DNA of 40,406 nt, taken from Clostridia bacterium. Its GTDB lineage: Bacteria; Bacillota; Clostridia; Christensenellales; Borkfalkiaceae. Shown here piece by piece: positions 25,112 through 33,018 of this stretch. The notes below the pieces were generated by a model. That model did no database searches. It was not told the origin of the DNA and saw only the letters and a list, made by a program, of their open reading frames with translations. Position numbers and translations under genes: made by a program. The stretch covers positions 1 through 40,406 of the forward strand of contig CAAFVM010000054.1 in assembly GCA_900766495.1 (NCBI GenBank), read 5' to 3'. The first letter of the stretch is position 1. Every line of letters begins with the position of its first letter.

Positions 25112-25444
25112 ATGTTATCGACACTCGCAACTATTTGCGAAATCATAATGGTCATATGCTTCGGAGCTTCGTGGCCGTTCAACGTTATAAGGGCGTATAA
25201 AGCCCGTTCCACCAAAGGCACCAGCTTACCGTTTATGTCGCTTATAGGTTTAGGTTATGTGGGCGGCATTATGAACAAGGTGTTCACGATATGTATAAAC
25301 GTAGCCGAGGGGCGCCCGCCGCTTACCTGGCTTCAATGGGTTGCATTTGCGTTTTACGTAATAAACATAACGCTTGTGTCCAGCGGAATAGTTATTTATT
25401 TCAGAAACAAGAAAATAGAAAAAAACGAAGCGGCTAAAGCGTAA
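25112..25444 (+). CDS. Small three-TM membrane protein, PQ-loop/SemiSWEET-like
   Basis: A 110-aa protein with hydrophobic helices at about 3-20, 44-62 and 75-97, and a Lys-rich tail. The segment GASWPFNVIRAYKARSTKG (18-36) resembles the PQ-loop signature of SemiSWEET and related small transporters, with Trp-Pro-Phe-Asn in place of Pro-Gln. There are no histidines, so it cannot serve as a haem-ligating anchor for fumarate reductase. It sits between frdA and the hydrogenase genes, same direction, good AAGAGG site. It could transport a metabolite of the pathway or be an unrelated passenger. Confidence 0.75.
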   Translation: MLSTLATICEIIMVICFGASWPFNVIRAYKARSTKGTSLPFMSLIGLGYVGGIMNKVFTICINVAEGRPPLTWLQWVAFAFYVINITLVSSGIVIYFRNKKIEKNEAAKA

Positions 25445-25499
25445 AAAATCGCGCCGAACGGTTAAAAATACATAAAACGACGGCGTAAAAAATCGCGCC
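25439..25499 (+). repeat. Pair of 17-nt direct repeats upstream of the hydrogenase genes
   Basis: GCGTAAAAAATCGCGCC occurs at 25439-25455 and again at 25483-25499, 44 bp apart, about four helical turns. The first copy contains the stop codon of the small membrane protein gene. They could be regulator half-sites or a slipped duplication. No convincing promoter was found beside them. Confidence 0.6.
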
Positions 25500-25567
25500 T
25501 TAAAAAATTATGTTACGGCAAACGGCGCACACAAGAAAAAAACAAAAATTTTGTAAAGAGGATAAAT

Positions 25568-25810
25568 ATGTTAAAAGTTACCGTATGTATCGGCAGTTCC
25601 TGCCATCTTAAAGGCTCTCGTCAGGTAGTTGAAGGTTTAAAAAAGCTTATCGACGAAAACAAACTCGCAGATAAAGTGGAGCTTTCGGGTACGTTCTGCA
25701 TGGGCAAATGCGAACAGGGCGTATGCGTTACCGTAGACGGCGAGCTGTGCTCGGTTACCCCCGAAACCGTAAAAGAATTTTTCGAAACCAAAATCGTTCC
25801 CGCCGTTTAA
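25568..25810 (+). CDS. Thioredoxin-like [2Fe-2S] ferredoxin (NuoE-like)
   Basis: An 80-aa protein of the thioredoxin-like [2Fe-2S] family (NuoE/HydC-type). The four ligands are Cys7 and Cys12 (CIGSSC) and Cys44 and Cys48 (CMGKC), the usual spacing. It lacks the N-terminal helical part of NuoE, leaving the bare cluster domain. It lies 46 bp upstream of the [FeFe]-hydrogenase gene and may be its redox partner. An RNA-side AAAGAGG site precedes the ATG. Such small proteins are frequently found beside [FeFe]-hydrogenase genes in Clostridia. Confidence 0.88.
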   Translation: MLKVTVCIGSSCHLKGSRQVVEGLKKLIDENKLADKVELSGTFCMGKCEQGVCVTVDGELCSVTPETVKEFFETKIVPAV

Positions 25811-25856
25811 TCGGCAAAAAATATTCGGCTGTTAAGCCGAACGAGGATAGGTAAAA

Positions 25857-27293
25857 ATGGCAGATATTAAAAAGTTCGACACGAAAGTTCAACATTTAAA
25901 ATACAAAGTCCTGCGCGAGGTAGCTCGTCAGGCTTGGGCGGGAACTCTTGCCGAAAACGCAATCGATATTCCCAAAACCATAGTTCCGGGCAAAATTCCC
26001 ACTATGCGTTGCTGCGTTTATAAGGAAAGGGCTATACTTGCCGAACGCGTTAAAATCGCAATGGGCGGAGATAAGCAGAACCCCAACGTAATTCAGGTTA
26101 TAGATATAGCCTGCGACGAATGCCCCGTAAACGGTTACGAGGTAACCAGCGCATGCCGCGGCTGCCTGGCTCACCGTTGCGAGGACGCTTGCCGCTTCGG
26201 CGCCATTACTTTCGACGAAAACCACGTTGCGCACATCGATAAATCCAAGTGCAAAGAATGCGGCGGCTGCTCGAAAGTTTGCCCTTATAACGCCATAAGA
26301 AACAACAAACGCCCCTGCGAGCTTGCCTGCAAGGTTAAAGCTATTTCCATGGGCGACGAAAAACAGGCTTGCATAAACAACGACAAGTGCATTTCGTGCG
26401 GCGCGTGCGTTTATCAATGCCCGTTCGGCGCTATAACCGACAAATCGTTTATAGTAGACGCGATAGAGCTTTTAAAGAATTCTAACGAAAACCAAAACTA
26501 CAAAGTGTTCGCCGTAGTTGCTCCGTCAATTTCCAGTCAGTTCAGCTATGCTAAACTCGGTCAGGTAATAACCGGGCTTAAAAAACTCGGCTTCCACACG
26601 GTTGTAGAGGCGGCTTTGGGCGCTGATATGGTAGCTTTAAGCGAATCGCGCGAGCTGGTTGAAAAAGGCTTTTTAACCTCGTCGTGCTGCCCCGCGTTCG
26701 TTTCTTTCGTAGAAAACAATTTCCCCGCGATGGCAGGCAACGTTTCGCACAATCTTTCGCCTATGGGCGCTATTGCGAAATATCTTAAAGAACACGAAGA
26801 ACCTTGCAAAATTATCTTCATAGGACCTTGCACCGCCAAGAAAGCGGAGGTTCAGAAAGACAGCGTTAAGCCCTACGTTGACGTTGCTCTTACGTTCGAA
26901 GAGTTGCAGGCTCTGTTCGACAGCAAGGATATAGACATTCGCACTCTTGAAGAGGGCGTTTTAGACAACGCTTCTTATTTTGGCAGAATTTTCGCGCGTT
27001 GCGGCGGTTTGTCCGACGCGGTTGCCGAAGCGGTTAAAGAGCAGGGCATTACCGATTTCGACCTTAAAACCTGCGTGTGCGACGGCATAGAAGAATGCCG
27101 CATAGCCCTTTTGAAAAAGAGCAGAAATATGCTCGACGCAAACTTCATCGAGGGTATGGCGTGCATAAACGGCTGTATCGGCGGCGCGGGTTGCTTAACC
27201 CACGGCGAAAAGAACAAAGCCGAAGTTGATAAATACGGAAAAGAGGCTTACGAAAAGACCATTACCGACGCGGTGTCGGTGCTTAAAAAGTAA
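25857..27293 (+). CDS. [FeFe]-hydrogenase, group B-like
   Basis: A 478-aa iron hydrogenase that can make H2 from reduced ferredoxin, or the reverse, in the cytoplasm. An N-terminal Cys-rich region (residues 52-192) contains several [4Fe-4S] motifs, for example Cys132/135/138/142 and Cys178/181/184/188. The H-cluster signatures are L1 TSSCCPAF (274-281), L2 GPCTAKKAE (323-331) and L3 EGMACINGC (432-440), giving Cys278, Cys325, Cys436 and Cys440 as likely ligands. The L1/L2 wording and short length fit group B and not the better-known group A enzymes. Maturation genes hydEFG are not in the window. A terminator was not found before the repeat at 27353. Confidence 0.92.
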   Translation: MADIKKFDTKVQHLKYKVLREVARQAWAGTLAENAIDIPKTIVPGKIPTMRCCVYKERAILAERVKIAMGGDKQNPNVIQVIDIACDECPVNGYEVTSACRGCLAHRCEDACRFGAITFDENHVAHIDKSKCKECGGCSKVCPYNAIRNNKRPCELACKVKAISMGDEKQACINNDKCISCGACVYQCPFGAITDKSFIVDAIELLKNSNENQNYKVFAVVAPSISSQFSYAKLGQVITGLKKLGFHTVVEAALGADMVALSESRELVEKGFLTSSCCPAFVSFVENNFPAMAGNVSHNLSPMGAIAKYLKEHEEPCKIIFIGPCTAKKAEVQKDSVKPYVDVALTFEELQALFDSKDIDIRTLEEGVLDNASYFGRIFARCGGLSDAVAEAVKEQGITDFDLKTCVCDGIEECRIALLKKSRNMLDANFIEGMACINGCIGGAGCLTHGEKNKAEVDKYGKEAYEKTITDAVSVLKK

Positions 27294-27352
27294 CGGTCGC
27301 CGTTGCTTGGCAATATAAAAAAGTTCGGCTTAAAAAGTAGAAAATTTAAGCA

Positions 27353-27646
27353 TAGGGATTCCATTCGTCATCACTAACTATTTTTGCGGGAATAAATCGG
27401 TTTTTGCTGCGTTAAACTCCCATCGACGTACGCTAAGTACGATTTCGGTCGTTTGCCTTGCAAAAACCGTACCTCAAGACGGCGATTTCTTCTCCGCAAA
27501 AATGCGAAGCACCGAAAAGAGCACGTTTTTAGATGATTTTTCGCGAGCGCGAGGCAGCCGTACTCGTCGTACGGCAATCGAGCGGTCACGGAAAAGGACT
27601 AAAAAGACGCCTTTTCGGTAATTAGTGATAAGGAATGGAATCCCTA
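27353..27646. mobile_element. MITE-like element with 27-bp terminal inverted repeats
   Basis: A 294-bp segment bounded by TAGGGATTCCATTCGTCATC and on, and, at the other end, by its near-perfect reverse complement (about 24 of 27 bases match). The ends are TA followed by GGGATTCC and GGAATCCC followed by TA, which fits a TA target duplication as made by IS630/Tc1-mariner-type transposases. Inside are two shorter inverted repeats (27427-27441; 27557-27575) and no transposase gene. Open frames across it look non-coding. It lies right after the hydrogenase gene. Confidence 0.75.
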
Positions 27647-27745
27647 ACGTTTTTTATTTTTAATAAAAACCGCAAAAAAGATGAAAAAACCGATAAAAAA
27701 CGAGAAAAACTCGATTTTTGCCGAAAAAGCAGAGAAACGACCGAG

Positions 27746-27830
27746 TTATCCACATTTGGGGGCGAAGTTATCCACATTTTGTCCGAAATTGTGCATAACT
27801 TTACTGCATATGCAATAATGAGTATTCACA
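27746..27830. other. Cluster of DnaA boxes
   Basis: TTATCCACA occurs twice on the + strand (27746-27754 and 27768-27776, 22 bp apart), a third box reads TTATGCACA on the - strand (27790-27798), and GTATTCACA (27822-27830) is one base from TTATNCACA. The four lie within 85 bp in the gene-free region 27647-28185. No dnaA, dnaN or rpmH is near and genes on both sides run the same way, so this is not an ordinary replication origin. Confidence 0.7.
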
Positions 27831-27869
27831 AGAACACCGAAAAACAGGGCAAAAACACCCGTTAATTTG

Positions 27870-27888
27870 AAAACGCAAGCGTTTTTTT
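27870..27888 (+). terminator. Weak terminator-like hairpin
   Basis: AAAACG (27870-27875) and CGTTTT (27880-27885) form a short stem with a 4-nt loop, followed by three more T residues. It is small and could be chance. Confidence 0.35.
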
Positions 27889-28031
27889 AAAGCGCGGGGT
27901 TTTTTAATATACGTTTTGCGAATAAAAATGCAATGGGGAAAAAGGGAAAAATATGCATGGCTGCTGTTACTTTGAAAAGAAAAGTTTTCGGCAAATAGTC
28001 AGGTAAGAAAATCAAAATATAAAATCCGCTT

Positions 28032-28078
28032 TTTTGAAGTATACATTCAAAAGTTTTTCATTTTTGTCCGAACTTTTG
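28032..28078 (+). other. Overlapping inverted repeats upstream of cwlD
   Basis: TTTTGAA (28032-28038) is complementary to TTCAAAA (28046-28052), and CAAAAGTT (28048-28055) is complementary to AACTTTTG (28071-28078). The middle strand is shared, so only one of the two hairpins can form at a time. The remaining gene-free sequence to 28185 shows no convincing promoter. Confidence 0.45.
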
Positions 28079-28185
28079 GGGTTGCCTCATTTTCGGGCGG
28101 AGTTTTTTATTAAAAATTTTGAAGATAGGAAAAAAACGAACGCTCGGCAAAAGAATAAAACCCGATTGAAAGAATATATTAAAAT

Positions 28186-28887
28186 ATGACTAAATCGGTA
28201 AAAGCAATAGTTATTATAGTGGCGTTCGTGTTTTCGGTTATATGCCTCGCGCCGTTTTTCGAAGCGGGGGTAAAGGAAGCGAACGCGGGCAAAAACAACA
28301 GGTTCTGCGTGGTTATAGACGCGGGTCACGGCGGAATAGACGGCGGGGTGACGGGCAGAAACAGCAAGGTGGCGGAAAGCGAAATTAACCTTGCCATCGC
28401 GCTTAAACTGCAAAAACTTTTTGAAAACGCCGCCATAAAAACCGTGCTTACCCGCAAAAACTCGGGCGGACTTTACGGGCTTGCCACAAAAGGCTATAAG
28501 CGCCGCGATATGCAAAAGCGCGCCGAAATAATAAAAAACAGCGGCGCCGATTTGTTTATTTCTATTCATCAGAATTTTTATTCCGATTCTTCACGCCGCG
28601 GCGCGCAGGTGTTTTTTTATTCCGAAAAGGATAAAAATTTCGCTTCCGCCGTGCAGAACAAGCTTAATTCTATGAAAGAAGCCTCCCGCGAATGCGAAAT
28701 TCTTTACGGCGATTATTTCGTGCTTAAACAAGCCGATTTTCCCGCGTGCATTGTGGAATGCGGTTTTTTATCGAACGCCGAAGACGAAAGACTGTTGATT
28801 GAAGAAAGTTACCGCGAAAAACTGGCTTCGGCAATATTTTGCGGAACGCTTGAATATTTAACGGGCGCGGGCGAAAAAAACGCGTAG
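28186..28887 (+). CDS. cwlD: N-acetylmuramoyl-L-alanine amidase, CwlD type
   Basis: A 233-aa Amidase_3 family enzyme, close in size to Bacillus CwlD (237 aa), which removes side peptides so muramic delta-lactam can form in the spore cortex. An N-terminal signal or anchor helix (about 6-24) exports it. Zinc ligands and catalytic residues are His48 in DAGHGG, Glu64 in AESEINL, His in SIHQNFY (about 123) and Glu in VECGFLSN (about 193). Its presence with spoIIE and gerABC supports sporulation. A vegetative wall amidase is the alternative, although a single catalytic domain with no SPOR, SH3 or LysM repeats favours CwlD. No good ribosome-binding site. Confidence 0.86.
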   Translation: MTKSVKAIVIIVAFVFSVICLAPFFEAGVKEANAGKNNRFCVVIDAGHGGIDGGVTGRNSKVAESEINLAIALKLQKLFENAAIKTVLTRKNSGGLYGLATKGYKRRDMQKRAEIIKNSGADLFISIHQNFYSDSSRRGAQVFFYSEKDKNFASAVQNKLNSMKEASRECEILYGDYFVLKQADFPACIVECGFLSNAEDERLLIEESYREKLASAIFCGTLEYLTGAGEKNA

Positions 28888-28997
28888 TTTTTAATAACGT
28901 AAGGCGGCGGCGGGAATAAAACGGTATTTTTAGAGTCGCGTTGTCTTAAAATGCAAAAAATCAAACGCTTCGGCTTACTAATAACAACAAAACATTA

Positions 28998-29026
28998 TTG
29001 ACATATTCGCGCGGGTGTGCTATTAT
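28998..29026 (+). promoter_or_regulatory. SigA-type promoter for gpsA
   Basis: TTGACA (28998-29003) and TATTAT (29021-29026) are 17 bp apart, with G/T-rich spacer. Start near 29033, leaving about 108 nt of leader before the gpsA ATG. Confidence 0.8.
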
Positions 29027-29140
29027 ATTCGTTGTAATAAAGTTTAATTTGTCCGTATGGTTTGCGGGCGGTTATTTCTTTTGCTTGTGCAACCGCTTTT
29101 GCGGGTAAAAATAAAAAATCGTTTGGGAATGACTGAATAA

Positions 29141-30145
29141 ATGACTGAACATAAAATATGCGTGCTCGGTTCGGGAGCCTGGGGAACGGCTATAGCCGAT
29201 ATGCTGGCGCGCAAAGGGTGCGAAGTAAAAATATACGGCGTTTGCGAAAACGAGATTGACGAAATAAACAATTTCGGCACGAACGCCCGCTATTTCGGCG
29301 AAAAATTCAAAATAGCAAGCGGGGTGGAAGCTTCGCTTAATTTGGATTATTGCATAAAAAACGCAAACGCCGCGGTGTTTGCCGTGCCGTCGTTCGCTAT
29401 TAAAGAAACGGCGGAAAAAATAGCCGATAAAATAGACGAAAAAACCATTATAGTAAACGTGGCGAAAGGTTTCGACGGCGAAACCAAAGAACCGCTTTCG
29501 CGCATTATAAAAGAAAGTTTGCCTAAAAATTATCGCGGAAACGTGGTTTCGCTTCTCGGTCCGTCGTTCGCGGAAGAGGTTGCCGAACGGCAATACACCG
29601 CAATAACCGTTTCGGGCGAGGACGAAAGCGTTTTAAAGCGCGTGCAAAAACTGTTTTCGTGCGGGTATTTCAGGGTTTACGTAAACTCCGACTACATAGG
29701 CACCGAATATTGCGCGGCGCTTAAAAACGTAATAGCGCTTGCCTGCGGAATGGCTGACGGATTAGGGCTTAAAAACAACTCGCGCGCGGCGCTTATAACC
29801 CGCGGACTTGCCGAAATAGTTCGGTTTGTAAAGTTTTTCGGCGGAAACGAGAAAACCTGTTACGGGCTTGCGGGCGTGGGAGATTTAATGCTTACATGTT
29901 CGAGTACCACCTCGCGCAATTACACGGCGGGGTATAAAATAAGCTCTACGTCTGCCGAGCAGTTTTTTAAAGAAAACACGAAAACGGTGGAGGGCGTGTT
30001 TGCCTGCACCATAGCTTACGAAATAGCCAAAGAAAACAATATTTATTCGCCCATAATAAGTTCGGTGCATTCGGTTTTGTTCGAAAACGCAACCCCGCGC
30101 GACGAAATAGAAAAACTTATGAACGGCGACCTTAAATCGGAATAA
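29141..30145 (+). CDS. gpsA: NAD(P)H-dependent glycerol-3-phosphate dehydrogenase
   Basis: A 334-aa enzyme that reduces dihydroxyacetone phosphate to sn-glycerol-3-phosphate for phospholipid synthesis. Motifs: dinucleotide loop GSGAWGT (10-16), NVAKG (about 107-111), LLGPSFAEE (about 133-141), ALKNVIALACG with the catalytic Lys, and NSRAALITRGLAE. The first codons, ATGACTGAA, are duplicated just upstream as an in-frame ATG-ACT-GAA-TAA minicistron (29129-29140). The ribosome-binding site is weak (GGGAATG). It probably forms an operon with the following gene. Confidence 0.94.
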   Translation: MTEHKICVLGSGAWGTAIADMLARKGCEVKIYGVCENEIDEINNFGTNARYFGEKFKIASGVEASLNLDYCIKNANAAVFAVPSFAIKETAEKIADKIDEKTIIVNVAKGFDGETKEPLSRIIKESLPKNYRGNVVSLLGPSFAEEVAERQYTAITVSGEDESVLKRVQKLFSCGYFRVYVNSDYIGTEYCAALKNVIALACGMADGLGLKNNSRAALITRGLAEIVRFVKFFGGNEKTCYGLAGVGDLMLTCSSTTSRNYTAGYKISSTSAEQFFKENTKTVEGVFACTIAYEIAKENNIYSPIISSVHSVLFENATPRDEIEKLMNGDLKSE

Positions 30146-30183
30146 TTCACGGCGGAGCGTTCCGCAAAAGAGAAAAATATATT

Positions 30184-30687
30184 ATGAAAAAAGCAAATCA
30201 GGATAAAATCAAAGCGCTTATATTCGCGCTTATAGCCACCGTGTTGTTTATCGGCGGTATTCCCGCCATAATACTCGGCGCGGGCGGCAGGTCGCCCGTC
30301 GTTATGTGGGTGGGTATAGTTTTAGTGGTACTAAACTTTTACGTTATGCCCATCGCCTGGATACAATACGGCGAAAAAGGAAGGCTTGTTCGTCTGGTTT
30401 CGGCAATAACGCAGGAATACGTTATGAAAACCGAAGATCTGTCGGCGCATCTTTCAAGAACCGCCGACGAGATTAAAGCAGACATAAGGCTCTGCGTCGA
30501 AAAGGGGTATCTGAAAGGGTATGTGTTCGACGGAACCGAGCTTCGGATAAATTCAAACCGCAACCCCGTTTACGAAATGATTCCCGTAATCTGCCCGAAC
30601 TGCGGCGCAAAATTCGCATATAAGCGCACAGAACAACCGGTTTGCCCTTATTGCGGACTGCTTATTAAAGAAGAAAAGAATAAGTAA
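30184..30687 (+). CDS. Unknown membrane protein with wHTH-like middle and zinc ribbon
   Basis: A 167-aa protein. Two membrane helices (about 9-32 and 40-60) are followed by a soluble stretch (about 66-125) that looks like a small winged-helix fold, then a C-terminal zinc ribbon CPNCGAKF...CPYCG (about 138-158) and a Lys/Glu tail. No established family was recognised. It lies 38 bp after gpsA and 61 bp before rhaB, on the same strand. Whether the middle binds DNA at the membrane is a guess. Confidence 0.8.
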   Translation: MKKANQDKIKALIFALIATVLFIGGIPAIILGAGGRSPVVMWVGIVLVVLNFYVMPIAWIQYGEKGRLVRLVSAITQEYVMKTEDLSAHLSRTADEIKADIRLCVEKGYLKGYVFDGTELRINSNRNPVYEMIPVICPNCGAKFAYKRTEQPVCPYCGLLIKEEKNK

Positions 30688-30748
30688 TTTTTAAAAACAG
30701 CCGGAAATACCAAAAAAAACTATTAATTCTTATTAAAAGGATAAAAAA

Positions 30749-32056
30749 ATGAAAAAATATCTTGCCATAGACATAGGTGCCACGAGCGGACGACACATAG
30801 TCGATTGCGGGGGCGAACTCACCGAAGTTTTCAGGTTCGAAACAGGCTTTAAACGCAACGAACAAGGCACCCTTATCTGCGACGTGGACAAGCTTTTTGC
30901 CAACGTGAAAGAGGGCATAAAAAAGGCGAGCGAAAAGTTCGGCAAAATAGAAAGCCTTGCCATAGATACCTGGGGTGTGGATTACGTGCTTATGCGCGGG
31001 AATAAAGAGGTTTTGCCCTGCGTAAGTTATCGCGACGAAAGAACGCTCGAATCGGCGCCAAAAGTTCATGAAATAATACCTTTTGAAAAACTTTACGAAA
31101 TAACAGGCACGCAGTATCAGCCGTTCAATACCGTTTATCAGCTTTACGCCGATAAGTTAAGCGGCAAATTAAACGGCGTAACCGACTTTTTAATGTTGCC
31201 CGAATACCTTAACTATAAGCTTACGGGCGTTAAGAAAAAAGAATATACCGCGGCTTCCACAACAGGACTTTTGTGCGCTAAAACACGCAAATTCAGCGGC
31301 GAAATTATAAACGCGCTCGGTCTTCCCCAAAATTTATTCGCTTCGCCTCTTGGCGAACCCGGCGAAACCGTAGGCGAGCTTCTTCCCGAAATAGCCGCCG
31401 AAACAGGTTCTTCGGCGAAAGTACTGCTTTGCGCCTCGCACGATACGGCAAGCGCGTTCGAAGCGGTTGAATGCGGCGGCGATTCGGTTATAATTTCAAG
31501 CGGAACGTGGTCGATTGTGGGAATAAAAATCCCCGAACCTAATACAAGCAAACTCGCGTTTAAATACAACTTTTCATGTGAGGGCGGCGTAGGGTATATC
31601 CGCTTTCTTAAAAACGTTACGGGTATGTGGATAAACGTAAAACTGCACGAAAAATTTGGCAAACCTTTCGGCGAAATGACGGTTTTGGCGCAACAAAGCG
31701 ATTATAACGAAACTTTCGACGTGAACGATCCCGTGTTTTCCGCGCCGGACGATATGTGCGGCGCAATAACAGAATGGTTCACCTCACGCGGAAAAAAACC
31801 GCCCGTAACCGATTCGGATTTTTATCGCACGGCTTACCGCTCGCTTGCGTTGGCGTATAAAAACGCGATAGCCGAAGCGGAAGAGGTAACCGGAAAAACC
31901 TATAAAGACGTTTATATTGTGGGCGGCGGCGCGAAAAACGCCTATCTTAACAAGCTCACGCAGGAAGCTACGGGCAAAACCGTAAACGCGCTTCCCATAG
32001 AAGCCACGGCGATAGGCAACCTCACGGTGCAAAAGCGCGCCGATAAATCTTTGTAA
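30749..32056 (+). CDS. rhaB: Rhamnulokinase
   Basis: A 435-aa FGGY-family kinase that phosphorylates L-rhamnulose. Motifs: nucleotide-binding IDIGATSGR (8-16), family-typical DTWGVDY (about 72-78), and the C-terminal VGGGAKNAYLN (about 389-399). It is shorter than E. coli RhaB (489 aa) but fits Firmicutes homologues. With rhaD directly downstream it converts rhamnulose to dihydroxyacetone phosphate and lactaldehyde. Isomerase rhaA and a transporter are not in the window. Good AAAAGGA site. Confidence 0.9.
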   Translation: MKKYLAIDIGATSGRHIVDCGGELTEVFRFETGFKRNEQGTLICDVDKLFANVKEGIKKASEKFGKIESLAIDTWGVDYVLMRGNKEVLPCVSYRDERTLESAPKVHEIIPFEKLYEITGTQYQPFNTVYQLYADKLSGKLNGVTDFLMLPEYLNYKLTGVKKKEYTAASTTGLLCAKTRKFSGEIINALGLPQNLFASPLGEPGETVGELLPEIAAETGSSAKVLLCASHDTASAFEAVECGGDSVIISSGTWSIVGIKIPEPNTSKLAFKYNFSCEGGVGYIRFLKNVTGMWINVKLHEKFGKPFGEMTVLAQQSDYNETFDVNDPVFSAPDDMCGAITEWFTSRGKKPPVTDSDFYRTAYRSLALAYKNAIAEAEEVTGKTYKDVYIVGGGAKNAYLNKLTQEATGKTVNALPIEATAIGNLTVQKRADKSL

Positions 32057-32118
32057 AAATAAAATTAAAAAGGAAAAACGTTCCGCTTTTTTTCGGGTGG
32101 AATAAGGAGATAAAAATT

Positions 32119-32931
32119 ATGAAAAACTTTAAAGACAGCAAAATTTTGAAACAGTTTGCAAAAACCTGCTCGAATATGTATCGTTTGGGTTGGGACGAGC
32201 GTAACGGCGGAAACGTTTCGCTTATGCTCGACGACGACGTCGTAAACGAATATTTCGCGGGCGCGGCGGTTATAAGAACCATTTCCATAGGCTTTAACGC
32301 CAAAGAACTTGCGGAAAAATACTTTCTGGTAACGGGAACGGGTAAATATTTTAAAAACGTAGAAGAAGAACCCGAAGTAAACCTCGGCGTTATAAGAATA
32401 AGCGCAAGCGGAACCGAAGCCGAACTCGTGTGGGGCTATTCCGACGGCGGAAAATTCACCAGCGAGCTTCCCGCGCACCTTATGAGCCATATTCAAAGGC
32501 TTAAAGTAAACCCCGCCAACCGCGTTATAATGCACAGCCATCCCACCAACCTTGTCGCTATGACTTTTGTTCACACGCTCGACGAAAAGGCGTTCACAAA
32601 AACCATTTGGAGAATGGAAACCGAGTGCATGGTTGTGTTCCCCGACGGCATAGGCGTTTTGCCGTGGATGCTTTGCGGCAACAACGAAATAGGCGAAGCC
32701 ACCGCCGAAAAAATGAAAGATTTCAGGCTGGTAGTTTGGGCGCATCACGGAATTTACGGCGCGGGCGTTGACCTCGACGAAGCTTTCGGTCTTATAGAAA
32801 CCGCCGAAAAAGCCGCCGAAATGTATTTAAAAGTGGCGCATTTGCCCATTATAAACACCATTAGCGACGAAAACCTTAAAGAAATAGCCAAGGCGTTTAA
32901 GGTCAGCTATAAAGACGGTTGGGTAGATTGA
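32119..32931 (+). CDS. rhaD: Rhamnulose-1-phosphate aldolase
   Basis: A 270-aa class II aldolase (AraD-like) close in length to E. coli RhaD (274 aa). It cleaves L-rhamnulose-1-phosphate to DHAP and L-lactaldehyde. Zinc ligands His139 and His141 (MHSHPTN), His209/210 (WAHHGIYG) and the catalytic acid Glu116 (TSELPAH) are in place. It follows rhaB by 62 bp. The start is preceded by AAGGAG. No terminator directly after it. Confidence 0.92.
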   Translation: MKNFKDSKILKQFAKTCSNMYRLGWDERNGGNVSLMLDDDVVNEYFAGAAVIRTISIGFNAKELAEKYFLVTGTGKYFKNVEEEPEVNLGVIRISASGTEAELVWGYSDGGKFTSELPAHLMSHIQRLKVNPANRVIMHSHPTNLVAMTFVHTLDEKAFTKTIWRMETECMVVFPDGIGVLPWMLCGNNEIGEATAEKMKDFRLVVWAHHGIYGAGVDLDEAFGLIETAEKAAEMYLKVAHLPIINTISDENLKEIAKAFKVSYKDGWVD

Positions 32932-33018
32932 TTTATCGGCGAGAAAAAAGGTTAATTCCGCGTTGAAAAACTGCACAAAAAAATTTGCGAAAATTTTTTA
33001 AAAACGGCGTTCAAACGC

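Noticed and set aside
27374..27589. 71-aa minus-strand open frame inside the MITE-like element
   Set aside because: It lies wholly within the element, has no ribosome-binding site and follows the repeat structure.
27635..27865. 76-aa plus-strand open frame over the DnaA boxes
   Set aside because: It starts in the terminal repeat and has no properly spaced ribosome-binding site; the composition is that of intergenic DNA.
28039..28065. SigG promoter for cwlD (GTATA ... CATTTTT)
   Set aside because: Spacing is 15 bp, which is too short, and the -10 match is poor.
27647..28185. Chromosomal origin oriC
   Set aside because: DnaA boxes and A/T-rich DNA are present, but dnaA, dnaN and rpmH are absent and genes on both sides run in the same direction, unlike a bidirectional origin.
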